Part shown: positions 18,444-32,207 of the stretch, piece after piece | Position numbering within the stretch: position 1 is the stretch's first letter | How the letters are laid out: each line of letters starts with the position of its first letter | NCBI RefSeq assembly: GCF_002797395.1 | Contig: NZ_KZ454943.1 | Span: forward strand, 1,786,308 to 1,850,307 | Length of the DNA stretch: 64,000 nt | Reading direction: 5' to 3' | From: Bacillus solitudinis | Lineage (GTDB): Bacteria > Bacillota > Bacilli > Bacillales > Bacillaceae_D | Program-made: the position numbers and the translations under genes | Notes under the pieces: model-generated | What the model saw: the letters and a program-made list of their open reading frames with translations, nothing else | Databases searched by the model: none | Told to the model about the DNA's origin: nothing

Positions 18444-19199
18444 TCAATATTCAGTCGTAATAATAGGAGTTCCTATTGTTACTGTTGTCCCGTAGCCCAT
18501 TCGTATATCTTGTCTTATGGCAACTTGAACATTCATTTTTTTGTCATCTGTTAGAATGTAGTCTTCCCACTCATCAGTATATGCAGAGATCGAGACAAAC
18601 GTTTCTTCATTTAACTCTTCTATCTCTACCGCCCCTAAGGCTGAAACCAAATGACTAGCTGTTTCATTCAATGGCTTGGATTCGTCTAGAGTATAGCTCG
18701 ATTGAATTTGTGAAAAAACCTTCGTTTTCTTTAAATTTAATACGTTACGTCTATCCGCTACGAGTTGCTGTGTCTCTACAGACTCCAGGCTTGTAGCAGA
18801 TTGACCTTTTATGACATACGTATACGAAAGAACAAGTTCTCCATTACTTGGGTAAGCATAAATATGAATGGTCTCGACCATTTTGGTAGTTGGATGATGG
18901 AGCACCGCCCTTGCTTGCCATTCTGACGTTGATGTATCGGGTTCATCGAAATCAAATTCCGATAGCTTCACGCTCATATTATGTACATGTTGCAAAAAGG
19001 ATGCTTTGTTTTTAATAACCCCTTGTACATCTCGAGCAAGCAACTGCCATTCTTGAACGTCAAGCCCTTCCGACTCAGTAAGTTTGACTAAAGCAGGTAA
19101 TGCGTCCATCGTCTCTTGCGCCAAAAGTTCCGCATGGATATGAAAATACCCTGTACCAATAATAATTAAACCTACCAATAAAATTCGTAATGAAGCCAT
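18444..19199 (-). CDS. ywmB: YwmB-family sporulation-cluster protein
   Basis: The ATG after GGGGAGGAGAAAAAC gives 251 residues beginning MASLRILLVGLII, an N-terminal signal anchor. The remainder has no cysteine motifs or known catalytic residues; it contains alternating beta-type stretches such as GELVLSYTYVIKG. By position (between murA and ywzB) and length it corresponds to B. subtilis YwmB (DUF1779). Molecular function is not known. It lies 44 bases upstream of murA and is probably cotranscribed with it. Confidence 0.8.
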   Translation of the reverse strand: MASLRILLVGLIIIGTGYFHIHAELLAQETMDALPALVKLTESEGLDVQEWQLLARDVQGVIKNKASFLQHVHNMSVKLSEFDFDEPDTSTSEWQARAVLHHPTTKMVETIHIYAYPSNGELVLSYTYVIKGQSATSLESVETQQLVADRRNVLNLKKTKVFSQIQSSYTLDESKPLNETASHLVSALGAVEIEELNEETFVSISAYTDEWEDYILTDDKKMNVQVAIRQDIRMGYGTTVTIGTPIITTEY

Positions 19200-19299
19200 T
19201 GTTTTTCTCCTCCCCGAGAAAAAATTGATTATTAACATTTTTACCAGGGAGAGACTATACATACATGGAAGTTCTAGTCACTGTTCGACATATCACTTA

Positions 19300-19533
19300 T
19301 TACCATAAATATCGAAGCATGAGTGATGAATTTAAGTAATCAAGAAAGAAGCTGCTAACTAGGTGTGCAATGGCAATTGTTAATAAGATAAGGAGCACTT
19401 TCGCTTTTGGTCCACGAGGGTCCCTTACAAATAAATCCAACTTAAAAGACTGCAATGCCCACCAGGTGATCACAAGAAACATGACATTCACCAAAATATG
19501 TATAACTGCCTGCTGTCCAAAGCCTTCTAGCAC
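19300..19533 (-). CDS. ywzB: YwzB-family (DUF1146) small membrane protein
   Basis: A 77-residue protein with two hydrophobic segments: VIHILVNVMFLVITWWALQ and VLLILLTIAIAHLVSSFFL. The polar loop KLDLFVRDPRGPKA between them is typical of DUF1146. It follows the atp operon and precedes ywmB as in B. subtilis. GGAGTTTTTTAACG precedes the start. Function unknown; the conserved position next to atpC is the only contextual hint. Confidence 0.82.
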   Translation of the reverse strand: MLEGFGQQAVIHILVNVMFLVITWWALQSFKLDLFVRDPRGPKAKVLLILLTIAIAHLVSSFFLDYLNSSLMLRYLW

Positions 19534-19904
19534 GTTAAAAAACTCCTTTAGAGCTCATTTAAACAAGGTATTAGACCAATCACTCTTCCTACTCTATGTT
19601 AGAGGTCCGTCTATGTATCCTGTTTTTTTTAAAACTCACTTTTTTCCCAATTCGTCTCAATTCGACTTTTACCTATGAAATTGCCTTAAAAAATGTAGAA
19701 TCAAGTCGATGAAAAGCAATCCACAATCAATATTAACGGATTTTAAAGAAAAAAGCTATAATTATCTGTAAATTTTTTGTAGTTGTACGGACCTATTTAT
19801 TAATCACAGGAATGTCACAACTCATGACTTTACACACATTTTTAGGGAAATTCCTTTGAGAATGGTTGTTTTTATATGTATAACGATTTTGCATTGTGTA
19901 GCCG

Positions 19905-21043
19905 CCAACGAGTTGTCGCCTATATAAAACCTAGACCTTAAAATCTATACCTTGAGCCTCCCTTTGGTCGGCTGCCGGGGCCAACAAGTTGTCGCTATTT
20001 AAAACCAAGACCTTAAAACCTAAACCTTAGCCTCCCTTTGGTCGGCTGCCGGCGCCAACGAGTTGTCGCCTATTTAAAACCAAGACCTCAAAACCTAAAC
20101 CTTAGCCTCCCTTTGGTCGGCTGCCGGGGCCAACAAGTTGTCGCTATTTAAAACCAAGACCTCAAAACCTAAACCTTAGCCTCCCTTTGGTCGGCTGCCG
20201 GCGCCAACGAGTTGTCGCCTATTTAAAACCAAGACCTCAAAACCTAAACCTTAGCCTCCCTTTGGTCGGCTGCCGGGGCCAACAAGTTGTCGCTATTTAA
20301 AACCAAGACCTCAAAACCTAAACCTTAGCCTCCCTTTGGTCGGCTGCCGGCGCCAACGAGTTGTCGCCTATTTAAAACGAAGACATCAAAACCTAAACCT
20401 TAGCCTCCCTTTGGTCGGCTGCCGGCGCCAACGAGTTGTCGCCTATTTAAAACGAAGACATCAAAACCTAAACCTTAGCCTCCCTTTGGTCGGCTGCCGG
20501 CGCCAACGAGTTGTCGCCTATTTAAAACGAAGACATCAAAACCTAAACCTTAGCCTCCCTTTGGTCGGCTGCCGGCGCCAACGAGTTGTCGCCTATTTAA
20601 AACGAAGACATCAAAACCTAAACCTTAGCCTCCCTTTGGTCGGCTGCCGGCGCCAACGAGTTGTCGCCTATTTAAAACGAAGACATCAAAACCTAAACCT
20701 TAGCCTCCCTTTGGTCGGCTGCCGGCGCCAACGAGTTGTCGCCTATTTAAAACCAAGACCTCAAAACCTAATCCTTAGCCTCCCTTTGGTCGGCTGCCGG
20801 GGCCAACAAGTTGTCGCTATTTAAAACCAAGACCTCAAAACCTAAACCTTAGCCTCCCTTTGGTCGGCTGCCGGCGCCAACGAGTTGTTGCCTATTTAAA
20901 ACCAAGACCTCAAAACCTAAACCTTAGCCTCCCTTTGGTCGGCTGCCGGCGCCAACGAGTTGTCGCCTATTTAAAACCAAGACCTTAAAACCTAAACCTT
21001 AGCCTCCCTTTGGTCGGCTGCCGGCGCCAACGAGTTGTCGCCT
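19905..21043. repeat. Tandem array of 74/75-bp units (about 15 copies)
   Basis: Sixteen occurrences of the core CAAC(G/A)AGTTGTCG mark 15 intervals of 74 or 75 bases. Each unit has a GC-rich part (GGTCGGCTGCCGGCGCC and the near-palindrome GGCGCCAACGAGTTGTCGCC) and an AT-rich part (TATTTAAAACCAAGACC). Units of 74 carry GGGGCCAACAAG and TCGCTATT; units of 75 carry GGCGCCAACGAG and TCGCCTATT. The two types alternate in the first six intervals as a 149-bp dimer; then five 75-base units with AACGAAGACATC are identical. The array lies between ywzB and the atp terminator. Confidence 0.95.
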
Positions 21044-21091
21044 ATCAAAAAAGGAGTAAGACGGTGCCAGGTGGCACTGTCTTACTCCTTT
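21044..21091 (-). terminator. Terminator of the atp operon
   Basis: AAAGGAGTAAGACGGTGCCA pairs with TGGCACTGTCTTACTCCTTT (one G-U-type mismatch), giving a stem of about 20 bp with a 2-base spacer. The minus strand continues TTTTTTGATAGG. It lies directly after atpC and directly before the tandem array. Confidence 0.93.
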
Positions 21092-21098
21092 ACTTATA

Positions 21099-21569
<471 letters not shown>

Positions 21570-21625
21570 CTAAAGTCATGATATGAGAAGGAACCTGTCC
21601 CTCTTATCATTTTATTTAAAAGTGA

Positions 21626-23068
<1,443 letters not shown>

Positions 23069-23134
23069 TCATCATTCGTTCCATTGTTTTAAAGGGAGAA
23101 GAGTTCCCATAGCAGAACCCTTCTAAACCTTACA

Positions 23135-24007
<873 letters not shown>

Positions 24008-24098
24008 TCACCACCTTTTCGCAAAAACTGGTACGCTTTTTATATCCTCCTGTTTAAACGGCAATTCAAAAACCGTTAAAAGAGGATTTAATTACTGA

Positions 24099-25625
<1,527 letters not shown>

Positions 25626-25628
25626 CTA

Positions 25629-26177
25629 CTAACGTGTACCGGCAATGAGCTGTCGTTCGAGACGATCAAGCTGTGCTTTCACACTGCCGTCATAAATGCG
25701 GTCACCAATTCGTATTTTCAAGCCACCAAGAAGGTCTGAATTTACGACGTTATTAACTATTAATTTTTCTTTACCTACTTTTTTAGCAAAGAGATCAGCA
25801 ATTTGTGATTCTTCCTCTGTTGAAAGAGGTTGTGCAGAATACACCGTTGCTTCTGCTATGTTCTGTGCATCAAAAGATAAAGCTTTAAATTTATCAATCA
25901 TTGTTACTAAAATATCAATTCGATTACGTTCAACAAGCAAAAGAAGTGTATTTAAACTTGTTTCACTAACAGCTTGTTTAAAGCTTTGTTGAATAAAAGC
26001 TTTTTTCTGTTCTGTTGTTACTTTTGGATGTCCAAGAAATTGTGAAAAGGCTGGTGTCGTTTGAACGACTTCTTTGACGACTTGAAGTTCTTGATTAACT
26101 TGATCGAGGAGGCCTTTTTCAAGTGCAAGCTGAAAAAGGGCGTCGGCATAACGATTGGCTACTGCTTGATTGCTCAT
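25629..26177 (-). CDS. atpH: F1 ATP synthase subunit delta
   Basis: A 182-residue peripheral-stalk protein joining F1 to subunit b. The N-terminal helical domain begins VANRYADALFQLALEKG; the C-terminal LLGGLKIRIGDRIYDGSVKAQLDRL is the family signature. The start overlaps the end of atpF by four bases (ATGA), which suggests coupled translation. Confidence 0.95.
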   Translation of the reverse strand: MSNQAVANRYADALFQLALEKGLLDQVNQELQVVKEVVQTTPAFSQFLGHPKVTTEQKKAFIQQSFKQAVSETSLNTLLLLVERNRIDILVTMIDKFKALSFDAQNIAEATVYSAQPLSTEEESQIADLFAKKVGKEKLIVNNVVNSDLLGGLKIRIGDRIYDGSVKAQLDRLERQLIAGTR

Positions 26178-26665
26178 AGCTCTTCGCCTACCTCTTTAAG
26201 ATACTCCTGAACGAGCTTTTCTTGCTCAGTCGCATTTAGCTCTTTTTCAATAACTTTCGTTGCAATGAGAATAGAAAGACTTGCTACTTGCTCACGAAGA
26301 GCGGCAACAGCTTGCTCTTTCTCACGTTGAATTTCTGCAATTGCTGATTCTTTCATTCTTTCAGCATCGCCTCTTGCAGCTTTCATAATATCTTGACCTT
26401 GTTGCTCGCTAAGCTTCTTAGCCGCTTGAATAATCTCTTGTGCTTCTTGACGAGCCTTTTCAAGTTCCGCACGTTGTTGTTCAATGAACGTTTCGGAATC
26501 TTTACGGTTCTTTTCCGCTGTATCCATTTGCTCATTAATGATTTGCTCACGCTTTTCCATAACGCCCATAAGAGGCTTAAGCGCAAATTTATTTAGTAAC
26601 ACTAATAAAATCACAAATGCAAACAACTGATAGAGAGCAGAGCCCCATGCAATATTTTCAAACAC
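26174..26665 (-). CDS. atpF: F0 ATP synthase subunit b
   Basis: A 163-residue protein with a GTG start after AAAGGAGTGAATC. One membrane helix (about 8-28, ALYQLFAFVILLVLLNKFAL) is followed by a long charged amphipathic helix that dimerises as the stator (about 30-163). It overlaps atpH by four bases. The 173-base spacer upstream, between atpE and atpF, is unusually long for this operon and holds two hairpins. Confidence 0.95.
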   Translation of the reverse strand: MFENIAWGSALYQLFAFVILLVLLNKFALKPLMGVMEKREQIINEQMDTAEKNRKDSETFIEQQRAELEKARQEAQEIIQAAKKLSEQQGQDIMKAARGDAERMKESAIAEIQREKEQAVAALREQVASLSILIATKVIEKELNATEQEKLVQEYLKEVGEEL

Positions 26666-26765
26666 GCGGATTCACTCCTTTCCTGGATGTGAAGAATAAG
26701 TAGTTTTTATTTATTTAACGTCACTTTTCATACATGCAAATGTTTCTAACTGTATCCTACACAAG

Positions 26766-26838
26766 GAATGGCGAAGGTTCAGAGAACACTATCGCCATTC
26801 ACACATAGGCACTCCACAAAATGTGGAATGTACTCCTA

Positions 26839-26839
<1 letters not shown>
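26766..26839 (-). promoter_or_regulatory. Two RNA hairpins between atpE and atpF
   Basis: The first (26805-26839) has ATAGG/CCTAT outside and TCCACA/TGTGGA inside, with loop AAA, and overlaps the last base of the atpE stop codon. The second (26766-26800) pairs GAATGGCGA with TCGCCATTC around a 17-base loop. No T-run follows either, so they are more likely mRNA-stabilising or processing elements than terminators. Confidence 0.6.
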
Positions 26840-27090
<251 letters not shown>

Positions 27091-27122
27091 TTAGTGCTCT
27101 AAAAGAGCGTTGTAACCCAAAA

Positions 27123-27842
<720 letters not shown>

Positions 27843-28244
27843 TCACCTCTTTCTAACAATTTGTATAAGCATATCTACTATAATAATGACATATATCAGG
27901 GAAAACCCTGTAATGACTGCAAATAATTCGATGTTGTCAGGAAACTTCGCAACCAACCATATACTGCATAAAATCACACCAATTCGGATGATGAAACCAA
28001 GACCTGCAACAACAAAGGAGAAAATGGAACGCTGTTTTACATTGTCGGCTACACTTCCAACAACCTGTGCCTTACTATAGGTTGTCCAAAGATTAAACAA
28101 ACCGGCTGTTGTACCAAGTAGTAAACCGAGGAAAACATCTGGATACGAGGAGAACAAGTAGCCAACCAGAAACAACGAAGTAAATATACTTACTGTCACC
28201 GAGTAGTGCTTCATTTTACTTTCAATTGAAGTCATATTACCCAT
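27843..28244 (-). CDS. atpI: ATP synthase subunit I
   Basis: A 133-residue protein with four predicted membrane helices and a GNMTSIESKMKHYSV start. AtpI assists c-ring assembly in several bacteria. Its beginning overlaps the end of atpZ by eight bases. Start choice is open: the first ATG is only three bases from AGGAG, and the next in-frame ATG three codons on is twelve bases away. Six bases separate it from atpB. Confidence 0.88.
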   Translation of the reverse strand: MGNMTSIESKMKHYSVTVSIFTSLFLVGYLFSSYPDVFLGLLLGTTAGLFNLWTTYSKAQVVGSVADNVKQRSIFSFVVAGLGFIIRIGVILCSIWLVAKFPDNIELFAVITGFSLIYVIIIVDMLIQIVRKR

Positions 28245-28461
28245 CGTCTCCTAAAAACGGTTCAATTACTTTGTAAACACCGTAGCCTCCAACAAAAAGC
28301 CATGTAAATAATGACACGATTAAGAAAATTGGTTTCGTGTCAAATTGATTATCAAGCCAAATCCCTATAAACACACCAGAAAGGACACTTCCAACAATGT
28401 ATGAGGAGATGATTGAGACTAGTGCCATTGCTCGCCATGGGCTACGTTTTCTTTCAGACAT
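28237..28461 (-). CDS. atpZ: AtpZ, F0-associated membrane protein
   Basis: The ATG beginning MSERKRSPWRAM, eight bases after GAAGGGAG, gives 74 residues. Two membrane helices (IISSYIVGSVLSGVFIGIWL and PIFLIVSLFTWLFVGGYGVY) match the AtpZ/AtpI family (PF09527). In alkaliphilic Bacillus atpZ is the first gene of the atp operon; a role with AtpI in Mg2+ uptake or in assembly and stability of the enzyme has been proposed. B. subtilis lacks an atpZ at the head of its operon, so this placement is another alkaliphile-like trait. Confidence 0.88.
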   Translation of the reverse strand: MSERKRSPWRAMALVSIISSYIVGSVLSGVFIGIWLDNQFDTKPIFLIVSLFTWLFVGGYGVYKVIEPFLGDDG

Positions 28462-28507
28462 GAACGCGTCTCCCTTCAAGCAAACCTACAAACATGTAAC
28501 CCTTACC

Positions 28508-28551
28508 ATTATATCCTTTGTAATCGTACTATGGTCAATACCTCGTGTCAA
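28508..28551 (-). promoter_or_regulatory. atp operon promoter(s)
   Basis: On the minus strand TTGACA (28546-28551) is 17 bases from TACGAT (28523-28528). A second overlapping pair is TTGACC (28533-28538) and TATAAT (28508-28513), spaced 19. Both are sigma-A-like and 50-90 bases before atpZ. Confidence 0.7.
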
Positions 28552-28686
28552 TGCGTTTCCATGTTAAAAATTTTTAAGAAAACTTGATATAAAGCATTGT
28601 TCACATTATTGACAAAAAGCATACTAAGTTACTGGGTTATGTTTCAATTATCTCCAGATGTTTTTTTATTCACAAGAACAGTAGCA

Positions 28687-28730
28687 AAAAAAAATAAGAC
28701 AAGAGCTTAGCAATTTTTATTGCAGCTAAA
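28687..28730 (-). terminator. Terminator of the Vpr-like protease gene
   Basis: On the minus strand GAGTTTAGCTGCAAT pairs imperfectly with ATTGCTAAGCTC and is followed, after TTGTCTTA, by nine T. Confidence 0.65.
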
Positions 28731-28751
28731 CTCAGTGCCTTGATTGCTAGC

Positions 28752-31031
28752 TTATTCCCTTTTCCCTTGGCTTACTGGAGGAAGCTCAGCTCCGATTGTT
28801 ACCCAACTCTCAAGCGTGTCCTCCTTTCCGTCTTGTTTAGCAAAAATGAGTGCTTTATACACACCGTCTGCTAAGTCTAGGTTTTCAAATTCCCCACCAA
28901 GCATACCGCGTCCAACATCTCGTTTCACATCAAGAAAAGTAATAAATTCAAACGTATCAGGATCGTACAAAGCAATGCCAACTTCCTCCGCCCCACCAGG
29001 CAAGTACATCTCATAACGATAGGAGTTTTCTATATCGCCATGGCCGAAATTAAAAGCCATAATGCGCGGGTAATCTGGTTCCTCAATGAAGAAAACAAAA
29101 GGAATTGAAATAATATCGGCTCCACCTTCGACTTCGATCTGTCCGTGATGTATCCCTTCGGCTAGTACAGAAGGGAGGAGATCCACCGTTACGGTTACAT
29201 CCTTTTTGTCTCCTGGTGCTATCGTTGTTGAAAAAGGCACCTTCCATTGCAAGCCATCCGGAATATCAAAAGGTGGCTTAACATGGTATGTTCTGGTGAC
29301 GTCATCATGATTTTCAATTGTAAATGAGACGTGACGTTTTTCTCTTGGATCTTGTTTTGTCCACTTTCCAAACGTGATGGCTCCCGGTGATACTAAGGTT
29401 GTTGCTGCAATCGCTTTATCCACCTGAATTCGTCCAGCTCCTTGTTCGTGAGGAAGATAAGGATTGCCATCTTCTGTTACAAGCTTTTTAGCCGTATTCA
29501 TTAATGCTGCTTTTACTTGTTCGGGTGACCATTTCGGATGCGCCTGCTTTATTAACGCTGCAGCTCCTGCCACATGTGGTGCTGACATACTTGTCCCATT
29601 TAAGCCAAGGTATCCATTCGGAACGGTACTATCGATGGATACGCCAGGTGCCACCAAATCTGGCTTCACTTCCCATGTCTGTGTAACAGGTCCTCTTGAG
29701 CTAAATGGGGCAATAAAGTCTTCTTTTTCACGATAAATGGTTCGTAATTGAACGGAATCCTTACTATCAGTAACTATTTCTTGTAACCACTCCCCGTCTT
29801 CCTGAGAGACGCTAACAACTGGAAGTCTCACCCCACCTTCGACTGAGCCAACAAACGCACCAGGGAGATTGTTATAAATAATTAAACCCTTGGCACCTGC
29901 CGCTTCTGCATATCGCGCTTTATCTGTAAATGGTATTCTTCCTCGTTTCACTAACAGAATACTTCCTTCTGCCTTCACTTCGTCTAGTTCTTCTTTTCTT
30001 CCGTACCCACCATCAATGAGGGGGAAGTCACGCTTTAAGGACCATGGAAGAGTGCCACCTATCGGGAATAGTTCAAGCTCCTTTTCTTCCTTGAAAATCG
30101 TTAAATATGGTATTTTTATCGGAGGGGCTGAGGCGCCAACAGATATAGCCTTTGTAGATGTCCCAGGTGAACCAACCGTCCACATTTTCGGTCCGCTGTT
30201 ACCGTTCGATGTAACTGCGATGACGCCTTCCTCAACGGCTTTATCTAGAGCAACACTTGTTGGCCAGTCTGGACCATTGACCGTATTTCCGAGTGAAAGA
30301 TTAATGACGTCTACTCCGTCTTCAATTGCTTTTTCAATCGCTTCAATCACTTGCTCTGTTGTTCCTTGACCGCCCGGACCAAGCGCACGATACGCATATA
30401 TTTCAGCTTCAGGTGCGACTCCTTTTACTTGGCCATTTGCGGCAATGATCCCCGCAACATGTGTTCCGTGAAGTGTAGGAGGTCCTTGAGCTGACGTTGT
30501 TTCCATTGGGTCATGGTCATAATCGACAACATCATATCCTCCTTTATAGTTAGCCTTTAAGTCCGGATGACGATAATCAATACCTGTATCAATGACTGCG
30601 ACCTTCACACCTTTTCCAGTAAGATGCGTCCCATCCTCGTCTACTAAGCGGCTCACCTCACCGCCACCTATAAACGGTACACTACTGTCAAGATTGGTTT
30701 GATAAAACGCCATTTTATCAATACGTTCAATATGTTCTAAACTTTCAAGCAGATTAAGTTCACTTTCTGAGATCTCTATAGAAAAACCATTATATATGCG
30801 GTTAAATACTTTTCGTACATTACTTGTCGGAATACTTTCTTTCACTTGTTTGGCGACTTCCTCTACCCTTACTTCACCGTCTGTGGTGACAATGACAATC
30901 GTTTTACTATCTGGTGAAGCAGGCAGTGAATAAACTGGATAATCCGGGAAAACAGCAGCCTCCACTTGCAAAACTGGAAGCAAAATAGTTATTAATATAA
31001 TGAGGCTTAACCAATATCTTTTAGGCAACAA
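28752..31031 (-). CDS. Vpr-like extracellular S8 protease with PA domain
   Basis: A 759-residue secreted subtilase. A signal peptide (about 1-25, VLQVEAA) is followed by an I9 propeptide (about 42-112). The catalytic triad is Asp148 in VAVIDTGID, His188 in LHGTHVAGI and Ser481 in GTSMSAPHVAG; Asn278 in SNGNSGP is the oxyanion residue. A protease-associated (PA) domain is inserted at about 340-430, as in B. subtilis Vpr. The C-terminal part (about 545-750) is beta-rich and may aid folding. No SLH or other wall anchor is present, so it should be released. It sits upstream of atpZ, where B. subtilis has upp followed directly by atpI, so it belongs to a lineage-specific insertion. Confidence 0.93.
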   Translation of the reverse strand: MLPKRYWLSLIILITILLPVLQVEAAVFPDYPVYSLPASPDSKTIVIVTTDGEVRVEEVAKQVKESIPTSNVRKVFNRIYNGFSIEISESELNLLESLEHIERIDKMAFYQTNLDSSVPFIGGGEVSRLVDEDGTHLTGKGVKVAVIDTGIDYRHPDLKANYKGGYDVVDYDHDPMETTSAQGPPTLHGTHVAGIIAANGQVKGVAPEAEIYAYRALGPGGQGTTEQVIEAIEKAIEDGVDVINLSLGNTVNGPDWPTSVALDKAVEEGVIAVTSNGNSGPKMWTVGSPGTSTKAISVGASAPPIKIPYLTIFKEEKELELFPIGGTLPWSLKRDFPLIDGGYGRKEELDEVKAEGSILLVKRGRIPFTDKARYAEAAGAKGLIIYNNLPGAFVGSVEGGVRLPVVSVSQEDGEWLQEIVTDSKDSVQLRTIYREKEDFIAPFSSRGPVTQTWEVKPDLVAPGVSIDSTVPNGYLGLNGTSMSAPHVAGAAALIKQAHPKWSPEQVKAALMNTAKKLVTEDGNPYLPHEQGAGRIQVDKAIAATTLVSPGAITFGKWTKQDPREKRHVSFTIENHDDVTRTYHVKPPFDIPDGLQWKVPFSTTIAPGDKKDVTVTVDLLPSVLAEGIHHGQIEVEGGADIISIPFVFFIEEPDYPRIMAFNFGHGDIENSYRYEMYLPGGAEEVGIALYDPDTFEFITFLDVKRDVGRGMLGGEFENLDLADGVYKALIFAKQDGKEDTLESWVTIGAELPPVSQGKRE

Positions 31032-31080
31032 AATCTCCTCCCGTTCACCGATGTTAAAGATTAGTATGAGTAGAAGAAGT

Positions 31081-31251
31081 TTATTTCATGTATGAAGGTT
31101 TTTTTGTGTGGTTTGGATGGGGTTTAAGAATTTTTTTCTGGATTTCAGCAACTTCGAGGTTTTTTTCGGTGACTTTGTTCAGGGTTTCGGCAACTTTAAG
31201 CCGGTTTTCGGCGATTTTTTCAATTTTATCAGCAACTTCATTCGACTTCTC
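31081..31251 (-). pseudogene. VAEK-type heptad tail in frame after the NERD stop codon
   Basis: Directly after the TAA that ends the NERD zinc-ribbon frame, the same frame stays open for 56 more codons to TAA at 31081-31083. It has no start codon until near its end. It reads EKSNEVADKIEKIAEN and onward with V/I/L every seven residues (VADKIEK, IAENRLK, VAETLNK, VTEKNLE, VAEIQKK). This is the heptad form of the VAEK repeats upstream of the NERD gene, but much diverged in DNA. It could be a remnant of a C-terminal extension. Confidence 0.55.
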
Positions 31252-31634
31252 TTACTCAAGTATATAAGTGCGTGCTTTTTTTATCCCTACAAAGGATGTA
31301 CTAAAAGACTTGAGAACTCGCTTTACCACATTAGGGTTCGTAATTTGTAAAAAATCTTGTGCATCAGAGTTTGTAATCGTTGTTTTAATTAATAATGCGT
31401 AATCTTCGAGCGCCTTTATATGTGCAAATTTGTCTTTATGTTTACAAGTGGGACAATACCATGATCCATAGTCTCGGGCTAACGGAAGAAAGCCACACTT
31501 CGAACAGAAAATTCCTTTTCTTAATTCCTTTGTTGTTAGGCGAAATTGGTCTAAGATAAGTGTATTTGAAGGGGTGTCATGGGTATGAAGTAGTTGTTTA
31601 ATGCGGATGATTTGTTTGTGTGTTAAGAGTTTTT
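31252..31634 (-). pseudogene. Zinc-ribbon C-terminal part of the NERD protein, in the -1 frame
   Basis: The NERD frame meets TAA at 31623-31625. The -1 frame continues from the A-run (31630-31635) for about 125 codons: LLTHKQIIRIKQLL, then a zinc ribbon CSKCGF ... WYCPTCKHKDKF with two CxxC pairs, then a helical region ending KKARTYILE and TAA at 31252-31254. Bacillus NERD proteins commonly carry such a zinc ribbon after the NERD domain and total around 320-330 residues, which the two parts together give (about 319). It therefore looks like one gene split by a single-base shift or joined by ribosomal frameshifting. Confidence 0.8.
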
Positions 31635-32207
31635 TGGATAAGTGTGTTCTAGCTCCGTGATTTTTTGAGGAAGGAAGTCACGACGCAAGATTGTTTGAGA
31701 GAGGTGTTGGTTTTCTGTAGTAGTTCTGATTACAGAAGATGAATTAGCAATAACCACCAGGGCTTCAATTGGAACAGCTATCTTTTTTGATTGGAACCAT
31801 TCCTCTAATTGTCTTTTTTGTCTAGTTATTTGAATTATTGGGTCCGGAAATGCTTCTTCTCTTCCTTCAAACGTTCGCACTAATTGATGAAAATGAGGGT
31901 CGAAATATAAAGTGCCTGCAATATTTTTGACTTCGAGGATGAGACAAAAGGAAGAAGAAAGGATGAGAATATCTAGTTGAAAGTAGCGTTCTTTATCAAG
32001 TAAACGAAGGTCATGAAAAATATGATATTCCTTTTCAGGGAGAAAGCTTAGAAAAAAGGATAGGTTCTGCTCACCCTTGTACCCAGATGCACTTTTAGAC
32101 AGTTGCTCTTTTATAAAGGGGTAGCTAGGATGGTCGGAAGGAGTCCTTCGAAGTAATGCCTCTAACTTTTTTAAATACCGGGGTTTACCATGCGGTTTTT
32201 CAATCAT
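31623..32207 (-). CDS. NERD-domain (nuclease-related) protein, frameshifted at its 3' end
   Basis: The ATG after GAGAGGAGTTGGTTCA gives 194 residues beginning MIEKPHGKPRYLKKLEALL. The NERD domain (about 40-150) has YKGEQNLSFFLSFLP, then QLDILI and LILEVKN. The Asp and the Glu-x-Lys fit the PD-(D/E)XK-like nuclease core. NERD proteins are thought to act in DNA processing, but the biochemical role is unproven. The frame stops at TYPKNS just after CCA-AAA-AAC, and the expected zinc ribbon continues in the -1 frame. The start overlaps the last codons of the VAEK repeat frame by eight bases (ATGATTGA), so translation may be coupled. Confidence 0.82.
   Translation of the reverse strand: MIEKPHGKPRYLKKLEALLRRTPSDHPSYPFIKEQLSKSASGYKGEQNLSFFLSFLPEKEYHIFHDLRLLDKERYFQLDILILSSSFCLILEVKNIAGTLYFDPHFHQLVRTFEGREEAFPDPIIQITRQKRQLEEWFQSKKIAVPIEALVVIANSSSVIRTTTENQHLSQTILRRDFLPQKITELEHTYPKNS

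Noticed and set aside
20336-20824. Plus-strand frame of VGCRRQRVVAYLKRR repeats in the 74/75-bp array
   Set aside because: It exists only where consecutive units are 75 bases; 74-base units break the frame, so there is no coding selection.
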